Assembly: GCA_903813345.2 (NCBI GenBank) | Contig: CAIIXF020000006.1 | Coordinates: 2,048,001-2,112,000 of the forward strand | Origin: Owenia fusiformis | Taxonomy: Eukaryota; Annelida; Polychaeta; Sabellida; Oweniidae | Direction: 5' to 3' | DNA length: 64,000 bases | Shown: in pieces, positions 14,701-29,700 of the stretch | How positions within the stretch are numbered: the first letter of the stretch is position 1 | Layout of the letters: each line of letters opens with the position of its first letter | Position numbers and translations under genes: made by a program | The notes under the pieces: model-generated | Database searches by the model: none | Told to the model about the DNA's origin: nothing | Seen by the model: the letters and a program-made list of their open reading frames with translations, nothing else

Positions 14701-17700
14701 CAATATCCTGTTAACATAGCACATTGTGCCGGGGGACTCAGGTCATTCACGTTGCGTGTCAATGAGGGTTCAAATAACATTAATTACTACATCTACATTC
14801 AGTGCAAGATATAAATGATAATGGATTTAATCAAAGTTCATATTGTGCTTTGGTCATATATCAATTTATTACAATGGCATAATTCTAGTAATACTAAATA
14901 CTAGATTTGAAACCAAGAAGATAAAAGATATGTTTGTGCATGTTTGTGTCTTGCACAGAATACTAAGTTTGTTGAAATAGCGGGCCGTTGTTCTTCTATG
15001 AGGCACGCTTGTTTCAAATATTTCATTTGCATTTATTTCAGGCAATCAACACAAGTTGATGCAGGCACATTCACACATATATTTGAAAGAAATTACATTT
15101 CAACCCAGATATAAATCCCATTTGACAAAATCATTCGAACTATCAAAGAACATCAAGTTGAGTATTGAACTTCCATTACTTAAAGTACTGCCATTTGAAT
15201 CACATGTTTTAGTGTAACTAGTCCATATACAATCGGTTTACCAAATCAGATTTAAAGCAAGTAATCGATTAAAACTCAACATGTACACAATGCTAGGACA
15301 TATCGTCAGCAAAACTTTATCTTATCAGGTGTTAGTTGGGGGTGAGGTGGTGCGGTGGGGAACCATGATGCATGAAATCAAAACAAAATTTGGTCAGGTC
15401 TTCGAGAACATTCCACAACAAACAAGACAGCAGTTAAAATGGATGGTTGAAAATCGAGAGGGAAATCTAGAGTGCTCAGTTACACATAAAAACTGTAAAC
15501 TGTAATTTAAAAATTTCAATTTCAAATTGTTTATAATTATATACTTTAAAATTACTGTTGATCATACAAAACATTAGGCCTAATATATTACGTATGTAAA
15601 ATGAGTAGTGTTAACAGTGTTTTAGTTGAAACGGCATTTGTCCCCCTACCTGTCATCAGCCTCGCACTGATTCTTCCTGACAGTACAAGCATCCTTGAAT
15701 GCCTTTAATACTTTCGAGCATTCTGGGTGTGCTGTGCATAGGGTTTGTCTGCGAAGACAGGACGTCTTTTTAGGCCACCCGCCCTTCCAGGTCGGTGTCG
15801 TGCTAGATGGCATCGTGGACGTCGGTACCGTGGACATTTGGCGATTATTTTCCTGTTGTGAGTCTATATCAAATAAACATTTATTGCAATTTTCAATGGA
15901 GATGACGTCCACGAGACGGTTAAAATTTGGGAACAATGATGTTCAAACATTTTATATTAAATGGAATGCATTCCAATATTGAGTGATATGTTAGTTTTCG
16001 TAAAGGATTGGGAGGTGGTATACGATAGGGAACATGCTTATTTCTATTTATTGTACAACAAATATAATATTTAAAGCACGCATCTATGGATATTTCAAAA
16101 TATTAAACACTTTTAGGCAGTAACATTTGCACATACAGGATGGGTCAAAATATGACCACATTTTGAATAGTTAGCTAACATAATCAGATTTGATTAATTA
16201 TCCCTATCACCATTGTAGTTGTTTACCCAAATAGTGATAATCGGTGTTCACTTTGAAAATTACCAATTTTACAGAAATTACAGTTATAATTCTAAATTCC
16301 GAGTATAACTATTTGGGTAAAAAATTACATGGTTTTAGGGATAATTAATCATGTCTACATTTCCTTTTTCCTTTTCAATTTACAACTTTATTGATAGTCT
16401 GCAGCAAGGACGAGAAAAATTTGAAAAGGTTGAAATTGTTAACAAAAAGATTTTTATGTTACTGTTTTTTTTTTATTCAGGCTGATACCTTGTCTGCCCC
16501 ATGTTTAGATATTTCACTGATACATAAGATAGAGTAGTTCGCATGGGCCAATACAAGGAGGACAATTCAATTTCCAATATGATGATTATATATAATAAAA
16601 TCTAGTTTTTTCAATTACTGGTATATTTTTTATTTATATTTAAATATTGTGAATTCGTGATGTTAGACATGATTGGTCTCTAAATATGCACCATACATTT
16701 CATATGTGGATTTGAGTGTTATGTACTATTCATACAGTCAACTAGTGATTTCATATTTAGTGCAATATTTATCAATAACATATTTTAGACATTTTGAAAT
16801 ATCCATGTTCTAACTGTTGTTTGTTCTGAGACTAACATAAAATTATGTTAGTGTCAGGTTTGTATTATGGGGAAAGAGAGGAAGCTATGGGTAAAGATCA
16901 TTGCGAGGTTTAGTCTATCTAATACCCAATGATAGAAGATTGCTTTGACTAAACATGCAGGATAGACTATACAATCTGAAAGGAAAGGGACAGTGAAATC
17001 AGAAACTAGTATATAGTCCATATACATGCACATCTTATAGTACAATGTCATATGCTTAGTTGTTGGAAGTTGAAATAACACCTCGTTCGTTTTTAAACTG
17101 CACCGGCTGGTCATCGCTATATGGGCCAACCTAGTTAATGACATTGACGACGATTACTTAAAAAGCTATGTTTGCAAATGCCTAAATTAACTTGTCTAAA
17201 ATTCTATAAGCTTTTCAAACTCTTTAGTTTAGTGTTTTAAATCCAACTTCTTCATTTGCTTTTACTCTTTATATCATCTTATTCCTTAAAAATACGGTTA
17301 TATTCTGTATTCTATTTTAATATAAAAAATAATTATCTATTCTGTAAGGCATTTACTTTAATAAATGAGTATACTTCAAATATGCATTACATAACACTAG
17401 TGTTAGAAGTTATTGTGTCATTGTTCCGTTTGTTTTAATATGACCATCGAAAATACCACTGTATTGTATCGTAACTAGTGCTTTCACTTGTATATATCTT
17501 GCGTGGTCATATTGTCGCACTTGCAAGTGTGTATGGGTGAATGAGTAAAATGTGTTTCATGCCTTAGTAAAAAGTGTTTGTATTGTGTATTTAATGTCAT
17601 GCAAATATCTAGAAGCACCATGCTTGAAGCAATATTAAACCCAACCCCTTTGCCAACAGCAACGTCTATGGTTCAAACTTCTAAAAAAACACATGTCGAT

Positions 17701-20700
17701 CTGGAAAAGATATTTCATCCATTCATATCAAGATCATTCATCGAACATCTTTTGGAGCGTTGGTTATGTGGTGAAGGGGTCGGATTTGTTACAACAGGAA
17801 AGGTAGAAGGCACTGTTACTCACACAGGGAAGACGAAGGGGTATCGACAGTATCACTTGCATTATCGACAGTGTCACTTGCATTAGGTTCACCAGAATTT
17901 TTATGGATTTTGCTAACTTCTAGCATGATACTGAGTTTTGTCAGCTCGGTCAACAATGAGAAGGCGCCTTCGTCATCTTGCGAGCGCTCATAGTTGCTGC
18001 TTATTGGGGCGCTTGTCTGGGACGTGCTCCCTCCTATTATATGTAAAGAGCACTTAGTGTTAAAAAGCACATCTAGGCTACCAAATACCACAAAACAGCA
18101 AGAGATATAGTGCGACATGTGACGCATACAGTTGATTAGAAATCATGCATGATGGACAAACTGCACAGAACGAACAAACAAACAAACTGAACTGAATGAG
18201 AGCGCAAACATTGCGAAAGGGTGTTGCATGTGAGATGCGTAGTCAAGTCATTGACACAGTAAGTTATTCCACTAGTGTAACGATATATAACGAACAAATC
18301 ATTAAATAATTAGTTATGAATCAGTATTTTGTGCTAGCTAAATTAATACAAACCTTTTATTTGTAATTTTCTATTAGATGCTGTTGAAATATCATCACTG
18401 AGTTTTTGATCTTTAAATAAATAAATGATGCACATTGGGTAGAGTTGAAACATATTTTTGTACAATTATGACTACGTTGATAACACAAAGTGTTTTTAAT
18501 TTCTTATTGCTGAGAGTGGTGTTCAAGGGAAGGATCAAACGATAACACACGGAGAGGATGATTTTGAAATAATATAGTTGAAGGGTGAGAAAAACGGAAA
18601 TTGGGATAGATAGTCCAAAGGGAGTTTGAATTTTGCAAAAAGATTGCATGCTTTATCAGAGGTCAACATATAACAAGTCGGTTCTTAAGAAATAGACGTC
18701 AGTCAGATGCACACACTGTAATATCCTACTTGGCAATTGCAAATTGCTATTGAAAGATTTGGGTGTGCATTTGACACGCCTGTCAATATTGCTGAAACAA
18801 TTCACTCGTTAAACATGAATATAAGAGTATGATATTAAGTATATGTTGTGTGTTGGGCTTTTAACCAAAATACAAAGAACTCACTTTTTCCCAGAAAATA
18901 TACTCGCTTCTTGGTTCAAAATTTCTTAAATTCGAATATTCATTTCCAAGATATGCATAATCATTCCGAGGAACAGAAAATTCATTTGGTCAAAAGTGAG
19001 TTCTTTGTTGTATTGCATTTAAGCGGGTATTTTCAGGCACTAACCAAGGTTCCATATACTGTCATGTGGTATCGGGCGATTGCTTTCCATCGACTCCGCT
19101 GAAAGGTTACATCAGTAATATACATAACATGTAGCTTAGAGTTAAATTTGTAAAAAAACTGAATAATTGATTACATATTACTAGATCAGTAACATTTCAA
19201 ACAAAGAAAATACACGTCAGTAAACTTCTACATGAAGGCTACATATATTACGTTCACTAAAATTAGCTTAAAACTTTTAGATAAATAATTTAATCTGAAG
19301 GACTACTGCATTCCAAATAAATATTCAAATGACAATATGTTAAATATGCATGTACAAACAAAGCACAATTAAAATGCAAGAAAATACAAAAATATCATAA
19401 TTCCCCAAAAGGGACACATATGATATACATTTACATTTAGATAGTATTTGATACTGTAAATTTTACAATGGTTTCAATGTAATATTTCAATGTAACTAGT
19501 GCCCGTTGTAGAAAAGCAGAAATACTGTCATTAAGTGTTTAGGACTTGATCACCATATCTAATATAAGTCTGTGTAGATCGATCCAAAACTATGCTAATT
19601 GAAAGGGTCTTGTCATTTATATTGGCTTTATTCCTGTAGCCGCTACATTGTTGTTATTAAATTTGCGAAATGATTCTAATGATTAGTTGGTGTGATTTGA
19701 AAAATAATCACAAAGAAGGTGTAAATTTAAATAATTAATCGCCATGTACGCACCCAGACGTTCCGTTGTCTTTTCGTGCCAATTAGGGTCCATACACGTG
19801 TGCTGCAATATTGTACGTCTCATTTCCAGACATTTATCAAAGTTGTTGATATTGTGAGGGCATGTGCAGTCTTTGAATTTAACATGACGTCTCAGATATA
19901 GTATCATGTGCATACAGGTGCGTCGTCCCTCCGCTGGACATAACATACCTAAGATCATACATACAGAAGATCAACAAGGTACAACTTCTATAAATCTATA
20001 ACATGTTTTAAATAGTATTCAGGACTCTGCCTATCCTTTGTATTCGTTCAACTTCGCTTCTAAAGAGAGCTTTGTCTTATAATGTATAACTAGACTCTGC
20101 GCGCAGGGTAGACTCTGCCAAGTACTATATGCTAACCTGATTGGACCTAAAGCAAAACATTTGAAGAATTGTGCCAGTTCCGTTTTTTTAATGCCGAACC
20201 AGTCGATCGTGTCGTCCTGTTTGGCCAAAATCTGAACTGTTAAAAACGTTCATCTGTTCACAACACATGGGGCATACTTATCCACGAAAAAATACATCAT
20301 ATATACAGGGTGGGCCAAGAAACGCCACTTTTTTTTCAAGACACTATAACTTTTTTATTTTCCAACCTACATACCCACGCCCGGTGATCGTGAATATGGG
20401 ACGGAGGGGGGAGCAGGCAATTTCTGCTAGGAAATTCAACAAATCTGGAAGATTTATTTTTTCAAGAAAAAGTTTACTATTGAATTGCTAAATGGATAGG
20501 CGCACGGTATGGTAGAATATGTTAGGTTTTCTGGAATTTTTTCTGAAACGATACGCATCTAAGGTATGAGATCTATTAAAAAAGGCGCAAGGCCATCAAC
20601 AGGCACAAATCAACGTTTTTGCTATAAATCAAGCAACAATGGTCTGGACGACCTGTAATAAATACTTGTAAGTGATGTTATCATAACTAAATTAATGTCA

Positions 20701-23700
20701 TTGCTGAATTTATAAAATAAGTTTCGATACGTGAAATAAAAGATAATCGAAAATAATGAATTTGGGACGGAGGGGGGAGGGGACGGAGGGGGGAGCAATA
20801 TGTATATAAGACATGATTAGAGATGTTTCGCGACTTTAAGTCATTTTACTCCAAATGTCCCAATTTTTCAGTCTCCAGGGGTATATCATCCAGTTTCTTA
20901 CTAAGTTAATGAGTTCATTTTTCAAATACAAGAATTCGTGTGAAGTTGTTTCACTTTATAGAATTATTACTCCCCCCCTCCGTCCCCTCCCCCCCCCCTC
21001 CGTCCCATTTTGATTATTTTCGATTATTTTTTATTTTACGTATGGAAACTTATTTTATAAATTCAGCAATGACATTAATTTAGTTATGATAACATCACTT
21101 GCAAGTATTTATTACAGGTCGTGTAGTCCATTGTTGCTTCATTTATAGCAAAAACGTTGATTTGTGCCTGTTGATGGCCTTGCGCCTTTTTTAATAGATC
21201 TCATACCTTAGATGCGTATCGTTTCAGAAAAAATCCCAGAAAACCTAACATATTCTACCATACCGTGCGCCTATCCATTTAGCAATTCAATAGTAAACTT
21301 TTTCTTGAAAAAATAAATCTTCCAGATTTGTTGAATTTCCTAGCAGAAATTGCCTGCTCCCCCCCCCTCCGTCCCATATTCACGATCACCGGGCGTGATA
21401 CCCCGAATTTTGCAGTTATGTAGTTCCAGGGGTTCTTTGTAATAATATAATGTAAAATGTCCTTCAACTTGGATTATATTTGATCCAAAGGAGGAGTTCA
21501 ATTGGTCCGCCACCCTATTTGATGATAGATTTTAGCTTTAGTCGCCTTGCTGATATAGCAGTATCAATGAAATGTTAGCTAAGCTTTTTTCAACCTGTCT
21601 TAATTGCCAGCTTTAGTTGAGCAATTATTTAGATTGGGTGCCTTCATACAATCTCCTGTAGACTTTTTCATACCCTATACCCATTGGGATTTGCATCAGA
21701 GCTATTAGCTTGGGGGTCATTAGGCCGTATCAGTTCAGGAACATTTTGCAAATTATGCTAATTTCCCATGACACACCACATGTTTAGGTGAGACGCTCGT
21801 CGCTCGTGACATATTTCATTCAAGTAAAAGTGCATATTTCATGATCCATGGCTAGATGACAACCTCAAGTTTCATTTGGTATCCAAATTATGATTTTGTA
21901 TCAAAAATTAAAAAAGTTATAACTTTTCTATATATAGCATGCTATATAGCATTTTGAAAAAAAGTGGCGTTTTTTGGCCCACCCTGGGGGTCGTTTCCAA
22001 AAATGTCGTTGACTTACGATATCGTAACTCCACGACAGTCGTAGGAATTGGGAAAGTTACGACAAACTTACGACTGTCGTAGACTTACGACAGATCCGTT
22101 TCCATAAAAATCGTAAGTCTGTCGTACAAATTCGCAACTCACGACAAGTTCCACGATAAGTGATGCGAACGTCACGTGACATTCTTATTTAAAATTTTAG
22201 TTGTATAATATGGTGTTCTAGTCCTGAAGTGTTGTATTTATTGAAAGTTATTGATTTGTTTAAAAATGAAATCACAGGCCCGGGATCATATGTTACGCGG
22301 TATATGGCATACATTCATGGTTGCGCGGTATTTGTGATACGGGTGAATATGCCATACTCACCTGCGGTATATGGCATATTCCGCAGGTGAGTATGCGATA
22401 TTCCGCAGTGAATATGCGATACATTGATTTCAGTGAATACCCGATACTCACCTGTGGAATATGTCAAACTCACTTGCGGAATATGCCATATACCGCAGGT
22501 GAATATGACATATACCGCAGGTGAAAACGTGATACAGAAAGCCTTGATTTGATTGGTTGCGAGAATCGACTCTAAATGTAAAACTACGCTGGATTACCAA
22601 TATAGTTAGTGCGTCGAGTACTAATATATGAATCCTGGATTGTTTTAGTCAGTTTATTACGTGAGATTGGTGACTGATACTTCTGCTAAGTTAATATATT
22701 CGATACACAGTACTGTTGATTCAGTAATCATTATAATTATTTATTAAGTTTTACTTATTCGTTCAATCGATGCAATTGACAATTGCGTACTTCCGTATCA
22801 CGTTCCCATTGGTTAGTGTGTATGCGATATACCGCAGGTGAATCTGTCATACACCGCAAGTGAATATGCCATATTCGTTGCGGAATATGACATGTTTTTG
22901 TTGAGCCAGTTGATTTCTACAGGCACCGCAGAAATGAACAAATATTATAACTCCGAGTTATAATTTCTACGGCGACTCTGCGGCCTGTAAAAAACTGGAT
23001 ACGCCGTACGGATACCGCAAGGCGAGCGTAGTTTTCCTACGCTCGCCGTAGAAATACACTGATTTAATTGATCTGCGGTCGACGTACGGCCGCCGTAAGA
23101 CAAATGTGACTGGGGTGTAGAGAATCATAATTTTTTTCTTTGTTGTTATTTGCACTCACCTCATCATACGTCTAGTTCCCATTGTCATTTCTCAATTTCA
23201 ATTCAATTCTAATTGACGATATGGAAGGCGGTATAGTGGCTGTGGGAGATGTGGTCTTTAACTTTAACGGATTTCAATACACATCCCCTTTTCAGGAATC
23301 GTTAATACAGTGTAGAAGAATATTTTGATATGTTTAAATCGAGAAAAACAAGATCCTCTTTTTAGAAAATGAGCCTAACATTTTTGCGAAGGTGGGGGTC
23401 CTAATTTTTCAGAGAGTTTGAATGATATTTTACTATCATGGGGACTTCACTTGAAAGAAAACATATTTTTTTAATAAAAACCACTGTATTGATGGCCAGA
23501 AAGTGCCCATGGTGAAAAATATGACCGTCTAAAATCACTTGCCATACGGCAAATGGACCTTTGGATTTTCATATAATATACCATCACAAGTTCACAGAAT
23601 TAGCGACGATAAGGTCCCGTGAAATGAAAAAGTGATTAAAGAGTAGATGCGATGGTTAAGTCCGTCATCTGTGACAACGGTAGCTGACTTTACCGTTGTC

Positions 23701-26700
23701 AGGGTGTTCCGGTGTAGGTAGCACTTGACAGTTTACCGGAGACAAATATACATGATTTCAGAATAAAGTGAATGTAGATGGTTTGTCGATATGCAACTCA
23801 AGAAAGGAAATAATGCAATAAATAATTGATGGTGAACTGACTTTTGGTAAAACAATAATATTTCTCACCTTGCTTCATTCGTTAAAAAGACAAGCCAAAG
23901 AGGCGAGAAACGTTAATGTTTTAAATTATAATTATCCAATACACCATGAAGAGAAAACATTTTTATTTTTGATTTACACAATTTTAAAATTGTTATGTCT
24001 CTTTAAATTAACCCAACTCAATCAACCTTCATGAGAAATAATATGAAGAGAAAACCATGTGAACGATGATGCGCTAACGAACTTCAGTTTCTCTATTTTT
24101 CAATGCATAGAAATGGCCATTTACCTTATGTTTTGGAGGGCATGAAACCGCAATTTCTTCAGCTTTCTGTCAAGTGCTCGCGTTGCATAAGCCAACGTAA
24201 ATTGTGACATAATCTATGAGATAATTAAAACCCCACAAATAACTCAAATATTGCTCTACGACAACCTTGCGACACCCCCTTGGGGTGTCGTGGGTTTCAC
24301 ACGATAGCTATTGTCTTTCTACGACAGGTGTACGACATGGTAGTTTGTCGTAGGTTTACGACAAATTTCTGGAAACGGAAATTTTTTACTTGTCGTGAAA
24401 ACACAATTGAAGTTACGATATCGTAAGTCTACGACATTTTTGGAAACGACCCCCTGTATATTTAGGAAAAAGTCTTCTTATGATATTATAAAGTTAATTT
24501 CAAAGATATACCAGTGTATCATGAAGGAGTCCAATATCCGATTCACGATTTTTAAAACTACTACCATGAGTCAGTGACCAGAGCTATTCTAATGATCTTC
24601 ATTAAGTCTCAATTGAAGACTTGAATCAAATTGGAATGCAAATCATCTAAGATTAGAAAGGGTAAATGCTGAAAGTCTAGAATTCTTTGCAAAAAGCAAG
24701 CTGTTGTTTTGCTTACATTCCTGTTTTGTTATTCAAATGAAAATAGCCAATCAAATGTAATGTTATTTAAAGATGTAAGATCAAGAAACATGAAAATACA
24801 TTAGAATCAAAAAATAAACTTCAACTTTTTTCAAACTGATTATCAAATATCATTGAAATCAGTTTTGGAATATATGAATTAGCCATGTTGTGGAATGTTG
24901 TGAAGAGAATCTTTTTAAATGTGTGACAATATCGGCGGAAGTTTAAATCTCGATTGGTCGCAGTATCTAGTCTGAAATAGATTCATGCAAATCACTGGTG
25001 ATCAAATCGATTACGCTGGTTACCGAAACGATTCGTTTTGGTACCAAAATGTCGGAACATCGAATGTACGATTTTTCTTTTCCCTTATTTCACACGTTGT
25101 AGGCAGAATTCCCACGACATTTTTAACACAAACGTGTATCAGTATCATATGTTTAAGAAAATGTACATATTTGCGAACAAATAGTTCAGAAGTTGATCGA
25201 CTGAGAGACCTGGATGATCTGATGATGAATAGAACTTTTTTGATCAGACTATTTTTGTCCATTTTAATGTTACCCAATAAAGTTAGATTATGAAAGTTCA
25301 AGTTGAGACCACAATTGAAAGATATGGGCTTGGCAGTTTCGACTTCACCACTTTGACAGTTTGGTCATTACACAAACTTACTATCTCAAATATTTACTTT
25401 TTCTAAACTTTCAGGTACGAGGGAAATAGCATGGAAACGTTGGCGTGGTCTTTAATCAAGTTCTCGCCTCAAGCAACACCCGACGGCAAATAATAAACCA
25501 GGAATTCGTCACAAACCGGACCTGGTAATCCTTTTCTCTTGAACCTTCATTTTCAGTAGAATAAAGAGGTCCCCAGAATGCCACATTTCAGACAGTTGTA
25601 CCTTATTGCGAGTAATTCCCGACCACAGAAATGCGCATATAAGGCCAATGTACGCTATATAGGAAGTACTCGCAAAAAGTTCCTTCCAACTGTCAGAAAT
25701 ATTTTGCTTCCATTAACTGTTATTTGTTACATGGACCTCTATCCCGTAGAGTTCCATGATTGTATACTAGTAGTAAGAAAAGAAATGCAGGAAGGGAGTC
25801 CTTGTGATCGTGAAAAATTGTACTACTGATTCTTAGGTAACACGAAAAATGTATTGAGCAGATTGCCTGCTACTGAAATAACAATTTGTCACTCACTTAT
25901 GGATCGTGAATGACATGATGAAGTTCAAAATGACATGGCAAACGTCATTATTGGAGAAGCAACAGCAAGTGGCTTGAACTGGAAATGGCATGAGGTCCTT
26001 ACACTACCATCCTTATTGATAGGTATAACCATTCAGTTTACTATCTGATGGTCAATTTGAGGCTAATAAAGATCAAATTGTTTTAAAAACTAATAATGAA
26101 ATTTATGTTGTTACGCATGCCGTAAATTCTCAGTGGATACAAATACAGAGCTCATATTTGTTGTAATTGTGACATTATATTGAGATGGAGGAAAAAACAA
26201 CTACAACCACAATGCGAGAAGGCAACTCGGGTTATCTTTCAATTTGATGAATGAGACCATCAGAGGATGCAATGTCTTCCCAGTTTTCATCACATTTTTT
26301 CTACTGAAGACAAGATACAAGATTTTCACTTAGTCATAAATTTCTATTGTAAGTAAGGAAATTAAGTTAATTGTAAATTTCTTACTTGACTTTCCACATA
26401 CATGTTCCTTTGGTATGGTATCAAGCACAGAATTACACGCAGATTCATTCCTGCATGACTGTAGACCTTCTAGACATGTGGGATGGGGTGGTTCCTCTAT
26501 GACAATAATCTCATCATGAGTATCGTGTACTGGCCATGGTCCACATATGACTGGAGACAGGCTGCCTGTAAGCAAAAAGAAAGATATTCAAGATGGCGAA
26601 AGGTAAATTTATATAGCATCTTGTTTACGTTAGTAATGCCCAAACACCCCTTTGACTACTGGTTTAACAAACTGACACAATTTTCAATATAATGGAAAAA

Positions 26701-29700
26701 CGGAATCATTTGGGCTATTGAATGTCAATATACTAGTAATTGGTACAACACTGCCTGCATACAACCATGGATCACGGTATCGGTTAAATCGGGCAGATTT
26801 ATCAAGATGAGGTAGGAACAATCGAAACCTTGTGAATCAAGATGTTTATTGTATGCTATCTTTACATAGCCTGTTTCCGAATACGACTATAGACGCGATA
26901 CCAGGAGGAATATATGCAAAGAAGATGTAACAAATGACTTTATTACACTACTTTTCAACAGAAAAATTCTGTTTATTTCATTGTGTATTTAGGGGCTCAT
27001 GTATCCCCGTCATGAATTATTTTAATACATATGATCAATTGTGGACATCGAAATAAAAAGGTAGGCTTTATGGAACAAAATGATCAAATCATAATTAACT
27101 TGTATTATGACAGGTACAATGTATATCGCCTTAAGGATTACATATGGATTTTGATTTTGATCTGCATCCACTCTGTCTGAAATAAAATTACGCCCGCGGC
27201 AATAAATAACAAATCTGCAGAGGAAAATAAAAATATCTTTAAGTCCAAATCAATGATTAATAAAAAGAAAGATGATAAATAAATATGTCAAAAGGTGGGA
27301 TGAGGTTAATAAACAATGAAAATCGAATAGGAAACGCTGTTTATCTGCCTTTAAAAGGTACTAAAACTGCCATTAAATGGTTTTACGAGAAAATCAAGAA
27401 TTTACTAGTCCCTGAATGGTGTATAGGACATAAGTGACGGGACCTCACTAATTGTAAATAGGAATTTTATTATCCGAAGCAAAATTTACCGTTGATATGA
27501 TTAGCGATATACTAGTGAGAGCGGTAAGGGAGACATGGTACTAAAAAGGTCGTACCTGATAGCCCTGATACCTCATAAATAATTGATGTATCTTTTATGT
27601 TTTGTATTGTAATTACTCACTTAAAGCAGATATGAAATGGTATTTTTTAACCTAAAGGAATCAATATAATTTTTTGATAAATGTATTTGGACATATTTTC
27701 TCATCAGTAGTGCGAAAACTATTTCACTCTAACGATCGTTATAGCTGCTTAATAAGCAATATTCGAATTGGTTGTGACGTTATTGGCCCCCACGTGATCT
27801 CTCACTGGTCCCCACATGGCCCATAACGTCATAATGCCAAAATGTTTTGTTTTGGTTTACACTACAATCCTATGGTTGCCGTGACGTTGTGATTACTAAG
27901 GAACCAATAAACCAAAGCTATATTTTCTATATGACGTTACTTATCACGTGGGGGCCAATTTGATTGATCAGTTAGTTTTATTTCGTTATTTATGACCATT
28001 AGCAGTTATCTAACATTTATTTTATAATGACTATCGCAAGAACTCTACGTTGGGCTTACAAAGGAGAAAACCGCATTTTTGTAGCTGCAAGTTGAGAAAA
28101 GCTATTTCAGTTGTCCTTTAAATGTTAACTCATTTGAACTCCGTTTATATATTGTGGGAAATGTATATAATACTTATATTTGTTATGTTTTTCATATTCG
28201 TTTAAGACTAATTGAATTTGCTGTAATAACCGTAACATATGAAAGCATATATTTTAAAATGATCATCCGTGGTATTTTGGTTTTGCTTCGTGATTATGGT
28301 TTCAAATTGATTATGGTATTTAGTTAACTACACTTTAGATCCTATAATGGAATGTTATGCGTTGCATGTATCTTACTTTCACCATTGCTCCTACATAGTT
28401 CAAATCATCAATTGATTTTCCACATTACATCTGGGGTTACTACACGCCTTTCAATCGAAAGAAGAAGTGGTCACGAAAAAAGATTTTATATAGTTTGATA
28501 TGTTGATTACCAGTCATGTTTTAAGAAACCAAATAGTTTTTTATTTGGTGTTTTATTTGTATGAATGGTATAACCTGCTGTGTTCTAATTATAGAGTATT
28601 CGATTCTCTTTTTTTAGAATTACGATTGCGCTCTTTGCTCCAACATTTATTAAGACTTACTTAGATTAAACTAATCACATTAGTGGAAAGCACCGATGTT
28701 ACCTCATGGCAGGAGGAAAAATCACACAAACTTTTTTCAATTAGACCGATTGACGACAACATTAATTTAATTTTGCAATGGCGTGCAGCAGAGATATCAC
28801 CTTGGAATTCGCCTCTGAAGTTGTCACTACATCGTATTGCACGATCATGATATCTTAACAATATGGGACTTTAATTAACAATGTTGTCTAAACTGCAATG
28901 CTACGTGAAATGATGGCAATGCTTTTAATATGAGTTGTTGTCACAATGCCTATCAGATTTATGCCAATGTTTTAGATGTGACACAATACCATGTAAATAC
29001 TTTTAGGTGACATATTATCACCCCAGGAGATAAATGCTTATCTTTTAAATGTGACATGTGTCACAATGCTGGGAAGATTAGTACCAATGCTTTGACTGAG
29101 GCATGTTGGCACAGTGCCGGGGAGATTGATACCAATGCTTTCACTGTAACATGTTGTCACAATGCCAGGGAGATTGATACCAATGCTTTCACTGTAACAT
29201 GTTGTCACAATGCCGGGAGATTGATACCAATGCTTTCACTGTAACATGTTGTCACAATGCCGGGAGATTGATACCAATGCTTTCACTGTAACATGTTGTC
29301 ACAATGCCGGGAGATTGATACCAATGCTTACACTGTAACATGTCGTCACAGTGCCAGGGAGATTGATACCAATGCTTTCACCGTGACGTGTTGTTACAAT
29401 GCCGGGGAGATCGATACCAATACTTTCACTGTTACATGTTGTCACAGTGCAAACTTTCACTGTACATGCTGTCCCAGTGCCAGCTTTCACTCTTAGATGT
29501 TGTCACAGTGCCAGGGAGATTGATACCAATGCTTTCACCGTGACATGTTGTCACAGTGCCAGGGAGATTGATACCGATGCTTTCACTGTAACATGTTGTC
29601 ACAATGCCAGGGAGATTGATACCAATGCTTTCACTGTAACATATTGTCACGGTGCCGGGGAGATTGATACCAATGCTTTCACCGTGACATGTTGTCACAA

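Larger units (their letters stand above)
21987..24452. mobile_element. 2.5-kb TIR element with 3-bp target duplication, nested
   Basis: It begins GGGGTCGTTTCCAAAAATGT and ends with the inverse ACATTTTTGGAAACGACCCC. CTG is present on both sides (21984-21986 and 24453-24455). Both ends carry many TGTCGTA/TACGACA motifs for about 150-200 bp, likely transposase binding sites. The interior has a palindromic array at 22290-22530. No transposase frame is open, so it is non-autonomous. The superfamily is unassigned; a 3-bp target would fit PIF/Harbinger or CACTA. Confidence 0.8.
20306..24455. mobile_element. Mariner-type MITE, host of two nested insertions
   Basis: The left end is CAGGGTGGGCCAAGAAACGC preceded by TA. 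The right end GTTTTTTGGCCCACCCTG stops at 21986, and the same CTG followed by TATA resumes at 24453 after an insertion. TA duplications lie at 20304-20305 and 24456-24457. With both insertions removed the element is about 650 bp. It is the same family as 7361-7858, which lacks about 130 internal bases. Confidence 0.85.

Noticed and set aside
20031-20228. Minus-strand frame with IKKTELAQFFKCFALG
   Set aside because: Candidate splice sites give phases 0 and 2, not the 1-1 needed, and no family motif was recognised.
28661-28861. Cysteine-containing minus-strand frame next to a GTAAGT site
   Set aside because: All three frames have stops just before the donor.
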